Shown here: positions 37,875 to 46,852 of the stretch, in pieces
Layout of the letters: each line of letters begins with the position of its first letter
Numbering within the stretch: position 1 is the first letter of the stretch
Source of the DNA: Thermoproteota archaeon
GTDB lineage: Archaea > Thermoproteota > Thermoprotei_A > Sulfolobales > Acidilobaceae
Direction: 5' to 3'
Assembly (NCBI GenBank): GCA_030549835.1
Contig: JAUQQR010000003.1
Location: 1-61,645 of the forward strand
Length of the DNA stretch: 61,645 nt
Translations under genes and position numbers: made by a program
The notes under the pieces: model-generated
The model's input: the letters and a program-made list of their open reading frames with translations, nothing else
Told to the model about the DNA's origin: nothing
Databases searched by the model: none

Positions 37875-38408
37875 CTAGCTTATCTCCTCTAAGCTGTAGC
37901 CTAGCTTCCTAGTAGCGTGGAGTGCTGTAGCGAATAAAGCATCAGACAATCTATTTAATACTTTTATTAAGAGACTATCTACTTCAAATCCAGATTCTCT
38001 CAGATTTACTAATTTCCTCTCAGCCCTCCTTACTAGGGTTCTAGCTACATGTAATGCTGCTACTCCAGGCGGCCCCCCAGGTAATATGAATTTTCTTAGA
38101 GGCTCACTATAGTATTTATCACATATGTCCTCTAGAATCTTAACATCATCCTCAGACACCTTTAGCTCTCTCCCCGTTATACTAAATCCTACTCTGAATA
38201 GTAGACTCTGAGCATATCTTAACTCATTATCATACTCTTTAGTCAATTGATCTAGTAAACTCCTCGCTAAGCCTATCATCGAGTTCGCTTCATCTAATGC
38301 CCCATAGAACTCTATTAGTGGATGACTCTTAGGAACCTTCTCACCCAGCCTAGCATATGTATACCCATTATCCCCACTTCTAGTATACAGCTTACCCACG
38401 ATTAACAT
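37875..38408 (-). CDS. Cob(I)alamin adenosyltransferase, PduO type
   Basis: Transfers adenosine from ATP to reduced cobalamin to give adenosylcobalamin. The N-terminus KLYTRSGDNGYTYARLG is the ATP loop, FYGALDEANSMIGLAR follows, and RTLVRRAERKLVNLRE is the C-terminal helix signature with paired arginines. 177 residues, four-helix bundle. About 65 bases after the oxidase cluster end in the same direction; functionally unrelated to it as far as I can see. Confidence 0.93.
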   Translation of the reverse strand: MLIVGKLYTRSGDNGYTYARLGEKVPKSHPLIEFYGALDEANSMIGLARSLLDQLTKEYDNELRYAQSLLFRVGFSITGRELKVSEDDVKILEDICDKYYSEPLRKFILPGGPPGVAALHVARTLVRRAERKLVNLRESGFEVDSLLIKVLNRLSDALFATALHATRKLGYSLEEIS

Positions 38409-38475
38409 CCCTAAGCGGATGAGAAAGGTGGCAATTAAAAATAAATCTATATAATTAGTTATGGTTAGGGAGAGT

Positions 38476-40086
38476 TTATGGAGTAAGTGGTGGTACTGGG
38501 CTTAACCCCCTAGCTATGTATAACTCGTATAGTGCACCAGAGTATGCTATTATAACTATTACTACTGCTACTATTACTAATATAGATATTCTATCCAGTA
38601 TTGTCGCCTTTCCAGGGCTATGAGGATTCATCATTACGACTGCGGGCTGTGCTAGTGTTATCCTAGACCCTGATGCTAGTGATCCGAAGAATTGTACGAG
38701 GAATATGAGTCCGCCCGTAGCAAATATGAACGCACCTATAGCTGCTATCTGCATTGGAACTACCCACTCTTTAGGCATTAGGCCTGCAAAGGTTACATCA
38801 CTAGTTTTCCTAGGGCTTCCATATAGTCCTGCTATGTAGTAACCTATACTGAATAATGTCATACCTATAAACCATTGTGTTGGTACTGTTAGTGATAAAC
38901 TCTCTAGTATTAACTTTCTACCATATAAATCTCTTAGTAGCACGTAAGTGTAGGCCATGAATGATAAAGCTACAGCTGTCCCTACAGTGGTGTGGATGTG
39001 TCCTACAATCCATGCTGTATTATGGACAACATTGTTGAGCTGGTAACTTCCATTAATAATCCACGATATGCCACCACTACCAAATGCTATGAGGGCTAAT
39101 ATTAGACCTGTAAATGCTGGATCACGCCAAGGTAGCTTAAGTAGCCATCCTAGAAGCCCTCCGCCACCCCTAGCTCTACCAGCTCTCTCAAGTGTAGCTA
39201 TTATATTAAATGCTGTTAGCATACTTGGAGTAGCTACTACTAGAGTTAGAAGGGTCTGCAGATACTTAACGTATGGATTAATACCTGGATCAGTTAACTG
39301 GTGGTGCGTGCCTACAGGCGTTGAGGCTAATATAAAGATCGAGAATGATACCTTAGCCATAGTATCACTGAAGAGAGGTACACCTAGAGCCTTAGGCACA
39401 TAGTAGTACCATAGTGTTATAGCTGGTAATAGCCAGAAGTAGACTAAAGCATGACCAAACCATTAGAAGTAAAGTCTAGACTCTAAGACATCAGTATTAG
39501 AGCCTAAGACACTAGCTGGTATATGATTCTTTAGAACTATGAAAACTAGTGGTGTTGTAGCCATAATCCATACAATATAGGTTGCTAGCATACCGAAAAA
39601 TGGTAACGGTATAGCTGAGAGTAGGGCTGCGCCTAGGTAGAAGAGTGGGTGTGCTATAAGCGGTAGGTAGAATGTGTATAGTACATTAGCCCACCCAGCT
39701 AATATAGCTATAGCTGCTAAGATAGTACCAGTAACCATCACTATTAGGCTAATACTTAATAGTCTTGGTTTAATATTAACACCTATAACCCTAGGCGTTA
39801 GGTATGCCGATAATCCTACAATATAGAATGTTATTAGTACTATAGCAAGTAGTACTCCATGTGCTGTTAGTCCCCTATAGTATAGCTCATGTGGAAAGTT
39901 AGATAAGCCAATCCTAGCTAGAGGCTCATATAGGTTGGGAAAGTATGGCGTCCTACTAACGACCTGTAAAACTCCGAATATCCCGCCTAATAGTAGGGCT
40001 ACGAATGCTATAGCTATAGTAACCTTGGCATAGAAGTCTTCCCTAAAAGTATATACTTTACCTGACCCCACTAAAATCACCCCCAT
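38476..40086 (-). pseudogene. coxA: Heme-copper oxidase subunit I with one in-frame TAA
   Basis: Catalytic subunit of a terminal oxidase, closest in look to B-type (ba3/SoxB-like) enzymes. One frame runs from 40086 to 38476, broken only by TAA at 39465-39463 (codon 208). Before it: HGVLLAIV with a heme ligand. After it: WFGHALVYFWLLPA (CuB histidine and cross-linked tyrosine), THHQLTDPG (two CuB histidines) and HNTAWIVGHIHTTVGTA (both heme ligands). Thermus ba3 has FWW where this has F-stop-W, so the stop probably replaces an aromatic residue. There is no frameshift. All ligands are kept on both sides, so the loss is very recent or the stop is read through. Overlaps subunit II. Confidence 0.85.
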
Positions 40087-40582
40087 CTAGTAGTAAGCTA
40101 CTCCTCTCAATTAAGAGAGTCCCCCTCATTAAATGATGTCCCACACCACAGTACTCATGGCATATGAATAGGTAGTTACCCTTAGCATTCTTAGGAGGCT
40201 CCCACACAAACTCTGCAACATATCCCGGGAAAACCATTACATTAATACTAGTTCCTACTACGTGAATACCATGTATAACGTCTCGGGAGTATACTCTGAA
40301 CGTAACTCTAACAGGGTCTTTAAGCTTAATCTCCATAGGTATAAATACAAACTGTGCAGCTTTTATTGTAACCTCATATATACCCGGCCCGACCTCTCTA
40401 ACCCCAGGTGTTAGATCTATTCCTCTAGCCTTAGCCTCCTCTATAGTGTAAGCTTCACATGAAGGATTCAAATTTCTAATAAAGCCGTAATAAGCCATTG
40501 CTGCCGAGAATCCAGTAACAATTGCTACTATTATAAGCACCCATATATACTCATATACCATCTCTCCCCTATGGTACTCCAT
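40058..40582 (-). CDS. coxB: Cytochrome c oxidase subunit II
   Basis: Membrane-anchored electron entry subunit. One N-terminal helix (YIWVLIIVAIVTGFSAAMAYY) is followed by a cupredoxin domain with CuA ligands: histidine in VIHGIHVVGT and the cluster CHEYCGVGHHLM (two cysteines, histidine, methionine). A single helix fits the B-type oxidases. I chose ATG 40582; ATG 40618 is also in frame but lies inside the small gene before it. Intact, overlapping subunit I by 29 bases. Confidence 0.93.
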   Translation of the reverse strand: MEYHRGEMVYEYIWVLIIVAIVTGFSAAMAYYGFIRNLNPSCEAYTIEEAKARGIDLTPGVREVGPGIYEVTIKAAQFVFIPMEIKLKDPVRVTFRVYSRDVIHGIHVVGTSINVMVFPGYVAEFVWEPPKNAKGNYLFICHEYCGVGHHLMRGTLLIERSSLLLDGGDFSGVR

Positions 40583-40700
40583 AGAACCACCCTCCCCTAA
40601 TGAGGTGTAATAACACATAGATCCAAGCCAGCACTAAAAGCGCAGCCCACAATACTAGCAATAATAGAGTAGCTCTAGGAGGCTTAGACTCCGAAGACAA
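40569..40700 (-). CDS. Small membrane protein, probable oxidase subunit IIa
   Basis: A 43-residue frame from TTG 40700: a short polar start (SSESKPPRA), then one long hydrophobic helix (TLLLLVLWAALLVLAWIYVL), then a short tail. Subunit IIa of Thermus ba3 oxidase has the same design (polar EEKPKG start and a single helix) and the same place before subunit II. GGAGG lies 8 bases before the TTG. It starts 2 bases after the TAG of the cytochrome frame and overlaps the subunit II start. The IIa assignment is by design and position, not by clear homology. Confidence 0.65.
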   Translation of the reverse strand: MSSESKPPRATLLLLVLWAALLVLAWIYVLLHLIRGGWFYGVP

Positions 40701-40702
40701 GC

Positions 40703-41227
40703 CTAGCGCCTCCTCGTCAATAAGTAAGCTAATACAACTACTTATGCAACAATAATGGCAGCTATAATGGCAGCCAAACTGAAGGGAATCCCCCTAGCTT
40801 CAGCAGTCGGTGTTGGTTTAGGTGTTTTTTCAAATCCTAGAAGTGATGCTAGATACGATTTAACTATATTAACTCTAGGATCTCCAGGCTTACCTGATAG
40901 AGTTTACATTAGCGTAAATAACTCATCCCATGTTTTAGGATCGCCAAATCCCCTCTCTTTAACCACAGGTCCGATTTCTTTAACTACAAGTTCGTCAAGG
41001 CTAGCATACTTACCGGCATATACTTCCTTAAATTTTTTGACTATATCGCTCCAATCACTAGCTATACCACCACTTCTATGGCATACTATACAGCCTAAGC
41101 CCTCGAAAGCTCTCCTAGCCTCATCCTCAGTAGGTTAACTTAAGACTATTGATGAGAGTCCAGACACTAATAGTATTAGGAATAGAGATACTAATAATAT
41201 AATATATTATCTCGAATGATATATCAC
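40703..41227 (-). pseudogene. Membrane-anchored cytochrome c with four in-frame TAA codons
   Basis: A 175-codon frame from GTG 41227 to TAG 40703. It shows a signal helix (IILLVSLFLILLVSG), a heme c site GCIVCH at about codons 46-51, a distal part with MxTLSGKPGDPRV that may give the axial methionine, a Pro/Thr linker (KTPKPTPTAEA), and a C-terminal anchor ending in TRRR. TAA interrupts it at codons 7, 31, 108 and 162 (41209-41207, 41137-41135, 40906-40904, 40744-40742). There are no TAG, TGA or frame changes. Likely electron donor to the oxidase. A pseudogene by ordinary rules; the intact frame is odd for one with four lesions. Confidence 0.75.
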
Positions 41228-41258
41228 CTCTATCTTTGCTCTAATAGATAACATCTAT

Positions 41259-41268
41259 GCCTTAAAAA
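41259..41268 (-). promoter_or_regulatory. TATA box of the oxidase cluster
   Basis: On the minus strand this reads TTTTTAAGGC. It lies 32-41 bases before GTG 41227, placing the transcript start about a dozen bases before that codon. It supports GTG 41227 as the real start of the cytochrome and suggests the cluster still has a working promoter. Confidence 0.45.
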
Positions 41269-41334
41269 TATTTGCTTTCTAGAATATATATAAGAAATAT
41301 GTATTTCATTCTTTGATTATTATGTAGTTATAAG

Positions 41335-41571
41335 TTAATCCTCACGTAATCTCTCATATAGTGTTATTATACTTTCATATGTTCTACTTCTTAGTACCTT
41401 TCTCACCACTTTTCCCAATGATGGATTTGTTCTTAGTACTTCTCTAATTACTATCTTTAACAGTTTTAATCCTTCAGAGTTAAGTTTTTCATGTTTATCA
41501 AAGTATTTAGCTCTCTCTACTGTAAGCTTTTCTAAAATTTTTAATATTCTATCTCTACTCTCTGATTTCAT
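41335..41571 (-). CDS. Small helical protein, unknown
   Basis: Not recognised. 78 residues, highly charged and helical throughout (ILEKLTVERAKYFDKHEKLN), without cysteines or membrane segments. The ATG overlaps the dUTPase stop by one base, so the two genes are co-translated. That coupling suggests a real gene, but gives no function. Confidence 0.55.
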   Translation of the reverse strand: MKSESRDRILKILEKLTVERAKYFDKHEKLNSEGLKLLKIVIREVLRTNPSLGKVVRKVLRSRTYESIITLYERLRED

Positions 41572-42065
41572 TATAGGCCCTCTTTCTGATATACTCCCTC
41601 GTAGAGTTTGTGTGGCTTTCCTTTTAGTTTAATAAATATTATTTGTGCTATCTTAGCCTTATGCTCTATTGTTACCCCTGATTCATTATACACTATTAGT
41701 AGTCCTTCTCCTCTACCGTGGTAGCCTGGATCCCATACTGCGCACTTTACGTCAACCCCCATTCTTAGTAGGCTACTCCTCGGGAAGCATAGTCCTATAG
41801 TATCCTCTGGTACTTTTACCGCCTCGCAATACCTAATCCTATATGCTCCCCTTGGGAGATGCCATAGTCCTTCTCTGAGCTCTAATAGTTTAGGCTTTGG
41901 TATAATCCTATCTTTTATGCCTAAATGCCCTGGCTCTTCTATTATGTTGACTTCGCATATGCTTAAATCTATTCCCGCAGGTTGTATAGAGTCTAGATCT
42001 ACTCTATCAATATACTCTCTAGCTTCATGTCCTGGGAGCACCATTAGGGGAGACACCATTACCAA
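41571..42065 (-). CDS. dut: dUTPase / dCTP deaminase-like protein
   Basis: Trimeric dUTPase-fold enzyme that keeps uracil out of DNA. SIQPAGIDLSICEV corresponds to motif 1, CFPRSSLLRMGV to the phosphate-binding PRSSL motif, and DPGYHGRGEGLLIVYN to the motif with the catalytic region. AQIIFIKL and the C-terminal YEGVYQKEGL end it. The mix fits archaeal dUTP diphosphatases of about 160 residues; dCTP deaminase is the alternative. The listed ATG 42065 has later in-frame starts, and MVLPGHEAREY at 42044 is equally likely. Confidence 0.82.
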   Translation of the reverse strand: MVMVSPLMVLPGHEAREYIDRVDLDSIQPAGIDLSICEVNIIEEPGHLGIKDRIIPKPKLLELREGLWHLPRGAYRIRYCEAVKVPEDTIGLCFPRSSLLRMGVDVKCAVWDPGYHGRGEGLLIVYNESGVTIEHKAKIAQIIFIKLKGKPHKLYEGVYQKEGL

Positions 42066-42114
42066 GTTTTAGATTCTTAGGTTTAAATTGAGTCTAGGTC
42101 TATGGTGATTAGAA

Positions 42115-43032
42115 ATGGGGAGGCCTGTTATAGCTGTTCATGGCGGTGCAGGGGCTTGGAGGGGGCTGGATTTTGACTACAAGCTTGTATATGATGCTAT
42201 TGAGGAGTCTATAGTTAGGGGTCTTGAAGCATCGCGTACTGGTAACTGTATTGATATGATTGTAGAGTCTATAGCATACCTCGAAGACTCCGGATTATTT
42301 AATGCTGGTGTTGGTAGTACGCTAGACTATATAGGTAATGTTTTAATGGATGCGGGGTTAATGACTAGCTATGGTAAAGCTGCTGGTGTAGCCTCAGTCT
42401 CGTATCCAAGAAATCCTATAAGATTAGCTAGGCTAATTTTAGAGAAAACCCCGCATGTCATAATCTCTGGTCCTTGGGCTGATGATATTGCTCGTAGGTT
42501 TAGTTTAGAGAAGCATCCTGGGCCTAGTATTAGAGCTCAGGCTATGTGGAGAGATTTAAAGAGTGGTAAGATAGAATCACCTTGGGTTAAGGCTAGAATT
42601 GAATCTGCTAAAACTCTAGGCTATGATACTGTAGGTGCTGTAGCTCTTGATAGTAGTGGGTGTTTAGCTGCTGGTGCTAGTACTGGAGGTGTTGCTTTAA
42701 AGCTTCCTGGTAGAGTTGGTGATAGTCCTATACCAGGTGCTGGTTTTTATGCTGATAGTAATATCGCGGTATCTGCTACTGGAATTGGGGAGACTATAAT
42801 ATTATCAATGACATCATTAAGAGTAGCTAATCTATACGCAACACTTGGGATGTTAGATAATACTTTAAGAATTATTGTTGAAGAGCATACTAGGAGATGG
42901 GGTCCCGGAACACTAGGGCTTATAGCCTTAAGCTTTAAGGGTGAGATATCAGGGTATTATAATACTGAGGCTATGCCATGGGGATACGCAAGGCTAGGTG
43001 AGGAGATTAGAATTTTAGGTTTAAATGTTTAA
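42115..43032 (+). CDS. Isoaspartyl peptidase / L-asparaginase (Ntn hydrolase)
   Basis: Plant-type asparaginase that self-cleaves to expose a threonine nucleophile. The N-terminus VIAVHGGAGAWRG, then GSTLDYIGNVLMDAGLM (substrate loop), and YDTVGAVALDSSGCLAAGAS with the nucleophile Thr after Asp at about residue 173, followed by STGGVALKLPGRVGDSPIPG. 305 residues, full length. ATG 42115 follows directly from an AT-rich promoter region shared with the divergent dUTPase. Its role may be removal of isoaspartyl damage, which is frequent at high temperature. Confidence 0.93.
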   Translation: MGRPVIAVHGGAGAWRGLDFDYKLVYDAIEESIVRGLEASRTGNCIDMIVESIAYLEDSGLFNAGVGSTLDYIGNVLMDAGLMTSYGKAAGVASVSYPRNPIRLARLILEKTPHVIISGPWADDIARRFSLEKHPGPSIRAQAMWRDLKSGKIESPWVKARIESAKTLGYDTVGAVALDSSGCLAAGASTGGVALKLPGRVGDSPIPGAGFYADSNIAVSATGIGETIILSMTSLRVANLYATLGMLDNTLRIIVEEHTRRWGPGTLGLIALSFKGEISGYYNTEAMPWGYARLGEEIRILGLNV

Positions 43033-43068
43033 ACTCCTATAAGCCTAGGTTTAAGAATAGAATTTAGG

Positions 43069-45720
43069 ATGGGTGATTTAAGGCTAGTGGCTAATGTAGA
43101 TGAAAACATATACTCTATGCTTAGACCATATATTGCTAGGTGGTTTAAGGAGAAATATGGGAGTTTCACCGAGCCTCAGAGGCTAGCTATACCTCTAGTT
43201 AAACAAGGTAAGAATGTATTAATATCGTCACCTACAGGTACTGGTAAAACTCTAGCCGCATTCTTAGGTGTTATTGATGAAATCTTCAGGATATATGAGG
43301 AAGAAGGGGGGCTCGAAGACTACGTGTATGTAGTCTATGTTAGTCCTCTTAGAGCTCTAAATAATGATATGAAGAAGAACCTGTTAGAGCCTTTAAGTGA
43401 GATTAGTAATGTAGCTAAAGAAATGGGATTCAATATTCCCGATATTAGAGTTGCTGTTAGGACAAGTGATACTAGTAGCTATGAGAAGCAGAAAATGCTA
43501 AGGAAGCCTCCACATATACTAATAACTACTCCTGAAAGCTTAGCTATAAGTCTCGTAGCTCCAAAGTTCAGAGAGAAGCTATCGAGAGCTAGATGGATTA
43601 TAGTAGATGAAATACACGACTTAGCTTCAAGTAAGAGAGGAGCTCATCTAATGCTTAGTATAGAGAGGCTAGATAATACTATTTACTCTACTGCAGGGAG
43701 GTGGTTGCAGAGAATTGGCTTATCTGCTACAATAGCTCCTCTAGAAGTGGTTGCAGAATTTTTAGGCGGCTATGTTAATGGTAAGCCTAGACATGTAGAG
43801 ATTGTTGATGCTAGATTCGTTAAGCCTATAGATATAAGAGTTATAGTACCCGATGTAGACATTATAAGAGACCCACCTGATAAGGTTAATGAAGCTATAT
43901 ATGTTAAGTTAGCTGAGCTCATAGAGAATCATAGGACAACACTAGTATTCACTAATACTAGGAGTGCTACTGAAAGAGTTGTTTTCAAACTTAAGAAGAT
44001 AATAACAAATAATAACCTAGTAGATATGGATAAAATAGAAGCCCACCACTCAAGTATATCTAGAGATCTAAGATTAGAAATAGAAGATAAACTTAAGAGA
44101 GGAGAGCTTAAGGTTGTAGTATCTAGTACAAGCTTAGAACTAGGCATAGATGTAGGCTATATAGACATTGTAGTACTACTAGGCAGCCCTAAGAGTACTA
44201 CAAGACTACTACAAAGGGTAGGAAGAGCAGGACACCACATAGCACAAGTTAGCAAAGGCAGAGTTATAGTTGTTGATAGAGATGATCTAGTAGAGTGTAC
44301 TGTTCTAGCTAAAAGCGCTATGGATAGATTAATTGATAATGTAAGGATACCGGAGAAACCACTAGATGTCTTAATACAACATATTGTTGGATTATCAGTT
44401 GAGAAAAAGTGGAGAATAGATGAGGCTTACGAGTTAATTAGAAGAGCATTTAACTTCAAGAATTTGAAAAAAGAAGAATTTATAGATGTGCTGAGGTATC
44501 TAGCGGGGAAGTACAGTTTAGAAGATGAGGGAGTATACCCTAAAATATGGCTAGATGAAGATGAGGGGGTTTTTGGTAGAAAAAGAGGTGCTAGAATGAT
44601 ATATCAGCTAAACTCTGGAGTTATACCCGATGAGGCAAAAATGGTTGTTGTAACTACTAATGGGAGATTTGTTGGTAATCTTGAAGAAGAATTTGTAGAG
44701 ATTCTAGAGCCTGGAGATATATTTGTCTTAGCCGGTAGAACATACAAGTTTCTTAAAACTGATGGATTAAAAGTTTTAGTAGATCCTGCTGATGGAGCCA
44801 AACCTACAGTTCCAAGCTGGTTTAGCGAAATGCTACCCTTAAGCTTTGATAGTGCTCTCAAGGTTGGCAAATTTAGGAGGCTAATAGGTGAGTTAATATC
44901 TAAGGGTGAAGAAGGTGAAGCTCTTAGATTGCTAATAGAAAATTATAAGCTTCAAGTAGAGGCGGCTAAATTTATAATAGACTATATTAAAGAACAATTA
45001 CTCTATATTGGGGTAATTCCAGGAGATGATTTAATATTAATAGAATACTTCTGGGATGAAGGGTGGAACATAGTATTCCATACGCTATACGGTAGGAGGG
45101 TTAACGATACACTCTCTAGAGCTTATGCAAGTAAACTATCAGATATGCTATTAGTACCTGTTAAAGTATCTGTAACAGATAACGGGTTTATGTTAACATA
45201 TATCAAAGATGTAGAGCCAAGTAGGGACTTGATATTAAAACTATTAGAGTCTATAACTCCAGATAATATTAGAAGTATATTAGAGAAAGTCATATTAAAT
45301 ACTGAACTATTTAAGAGGAGATTTAGGCATGTAGCTGAGAGGAGCTTCATGATACTTAGAAGATATAAGGGTTACGAGAGAAGCCCTGAGAGAATACAGT
45401 TAAGCTCTCAACACCTACTAAAAATAATCCTAGAAGATTACCCAAACATACCGCCAATTAAGGAGACATTAAGAGAAATCTTAGAAGACTATATGGATAT
45501 AAAGAATGCAATTAACATCCTAGAGCGGATTGTGAGAGGAGATATTAAAATTGAAATTAAAGGACCCCTAAAGTATCCATCGCCTATGGCTCATAATATT
45601 GTAGTAAAGAGCTTCAGTGATGTTGTCTTAATGGAGGATAGAAGGAAAATACTTAGAATGCTATATGAGAATATTCAGGCTATAATTAGTAAGAGAGCTA
45701 CTGAAATTCAAAGCAAGTAG
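43069..45720 (+). CDS. Lhr-type superfamily 2 helicase, second paralogue
   Basis: ATP-dependent helicase with Q-motif FTEPQRLAIP near residue 33, Walker A SPTGTGKT at 54-61, DEIH at 180-183, GLSATIAPLE near 222 and motif VI LLQRVGRAGHH near 383. A long C-terminal region of about 450 residues has the Lhr winged-helix and core layout but no cysteine ribbon, unlike the paralogue at 4771. 883 residues. ATG start 36 bases after the asparaginase, possibly on its transcript. Acts in repair or RNA processing. Confidence 0.92.
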   Translation: MGDLRLVANVDENIYSMLRPYIARWFKEKYGSFTEPQRLAIPLVKQGKNVLISSPTGTGKTLAAFLGVIDEIFRIYEEEGGLEDYVYVVYVSPLRALNNDMKKNLLEPLSEISNVAKEMGFNIPDIRVAVRTSDTSSYEKQKMLRKPPHILITTPESLAISLVAPKFREKLSRARWIIVDEIHDLASSKRGAHLMLSIERLDNTIYSTAGRWLQRIGLSATIAPLEVVAEFLGGYVNGKPRHVEIVDARFVKPIDIRVIVPDVDIIRDPPDKVNEAIYVKLAELIENHRTTLVFTNTRSATERVVFKLKKIITNNNLVDMDKIEAHHSSISRDLRLEIEDKLKRGELKVVVSSTSLELGIDVGYIDIVVLLGSPKSTTRLLQRVGRAGHHIAQVSKGRVIVVDRDDLVECTVLAKSAMDRLIDNVRIPEKPLDVLIQHIVGLSVEKKWRIDEAYELIRRAFNFKNLKKEEFIDVLRYLAGKYSLEDEGVYPKIWLDEDEGVFGRKRGARMIYQLNSGVIPDEAKMVVVTTNGRFVGNLEEEFVEILEPGDIFVLAGRTYKFLKTDGLKVLVDPADGAKPTVPSWFSEMLPLSFDSALKVGKFRRLIGELISKGEEGEALRLLIENYKLQVEAAKFIIDYIKEQLLYIGVIPGDDLILIEYFWDEGWNIVFHTLYGRRVNDTLSRAYASKLSDMLLVPVKVSVTDNGFMLTYIKDVEPSRDLILKLLESITPDNIRSILEKVILNTELFKRRFRHVAERSFMILRRYKGYERSPERIQLSSQHLLKIILEDYPNIPPIKETLREILEDYMDIKNAINILERIVRGDIKIEIKGPLKYPSPMAHNIVVKSFSDVVLMEDRRKILRMLYENIQAIISKRATEIQSK

Positions 45721-45789
45721 AGTATCTAAGATAATTATCACTATGTTAAACTTAAGTGAGCCTTGTTTAGATTATCGATTAGTATTATA

Positions 45790-46695
45790 TTAGAACGCTA
45801 CTATGTGTCTTAGTATATCTGTTCTCGTTATTATACCTGTAGGCTTCTTAGTAACCGGGTTAATTATTAGTAGTCTACCTACGCCATAGAAGTCCATTAT
45901 CCTCATTGCCTCAGCTATACTCTCTTTACTACTTATAGTGAATACTGTACGTCTCATATACTTAGATACTGGGGCATTAACATCTTCATTATTTGCTACA
46001 ACCATAGCTATATCAGTTGTCGTTATAAAACCTACAATATTCCCCTCATCATCTATGACAGGAGCTCCCCTAATACCATTAACATATAGTGTTCTAGCTA
46101 CCTCTCTCAAACTATCTTTTGTCTTAACTGTTATTAGCCTCTTAGATCCAACATTCTCTACTAGCTCCTCGGGTATAACAGCCATTTTTGTCATTTCAAC
46201 TAATAGCTCACTAGCATTTAAGTCTCTTCTCTTTATAATCCCTTCTATAACTAGCTTCCTCCTAGGTAAGCTCTCAATCCTAACCCTAAGACCTTCCTCA
46301 ACAAGCGTTAAGTCACCCATAACCTTTACTAGAGCTCTAGCAGGCTCTGCAGAGAATAATCCTATTATCTCCATAGATATAGCAGCTAATCTGATATCCT
46401 CTCCATCTCTAAATACTATAACAATACCATAACCTGGTTCTATGAGCTGGGGAGCAATACTCTTAATAGCCTCGTAAGCTTTAAGTGTTGGGACGTAGCC
46501 CCCAGCAGGGCCTGTACGACTCTCTACATACCCCATACTCTTAAGCCACATAATTATATTCCTAACAGTACCCTCATCCTTACCTAGAATCTTTGCAACC
46601 TCTCTACTCTTAACCATTCTCCTACTCTGATCATATAGCTTAACAAGAACCTCTAATACCTCTCTATGAACACTTCTAAGCTGGTGCCTATACAT
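45790..46695 (-). CDS. HTH-CBS domain regulator
   Basis: An N-terminal winged helix (about residues 5-75: REVAKILGKDEGTVRNIIMW then LKSMGYVESRTGPAGGY) joins a middle domain of about 110 residues and two CBS domains (LITVKTKDSLREVARTLYVN and VFTISSKESIAEAMRIMDFY). CBS pairs bind adenine nucleotides, so DNA binding is probably tuned by energy charge or SAM. This architecture is common in archaea and its targets are unknown. Convergent with the helicase; ATG start at 46695. Confidence 0.85.
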   Translation of the reverse strand: MYRHQLRSVHREVLEVLVKLYDQSRRMVKSREVAKILGKDEGTVRNIIMWLKSMGYVESRTGPAGGYVPTLKAYEAIKSIAPQLIEPGYGIVIVFRDGEDIRLAAISMEIIGLFSAEPARALVKVMGDLTLVEEGLRVRIESLPRRKLVIEGIIKRRDLNASELLVEMTKMAVIPEELVENVGSKRLITVKTKDSLREVARTLYVNGIRGAPVIDDEGNIVGFITTTDIAMVVANNEDVNAPVSKYMRRTVFTISSKESIAEAMRIMDFYGVGRLLIINPVTKKPTGIITRTDILRHIVAF

Positions 46696-46852
46696 TTTCC
46701 CTCACCCATATTTTACACTAATCTCTACTATTCTATACTAACAAACAGAGCATATATATCATACGTTATATAAAAGAATCTTATGATCGGTATAGAAATA
46801 GTTAAATTTTAATAATTAAATTTTAAATAATTTAATAGTGTAGAAATTTAAT

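Noticed and set aside
40755-41138. 127-residue open frame on the plus strand
   Set aside because: It is antisense to the cytochrome c frame, whose opposite strand shows a heme motif, signal and anchor; the plus-strand product has no recognisable feature.
38476-41227. Genome-wide reassignment of TAA to sense
   Set aside because: TAA ends many intact genes in the window at family-typical positions, for example near 3306, 7632, 8913, 9841 and 56295.
45938-46432. 164-residue plus-strand frame
   Set aside because: Lies opposite the HTH-CBS gene, which has clear domains; low-complexity Ser/Thr/Ile composition typical of a shadow frame.
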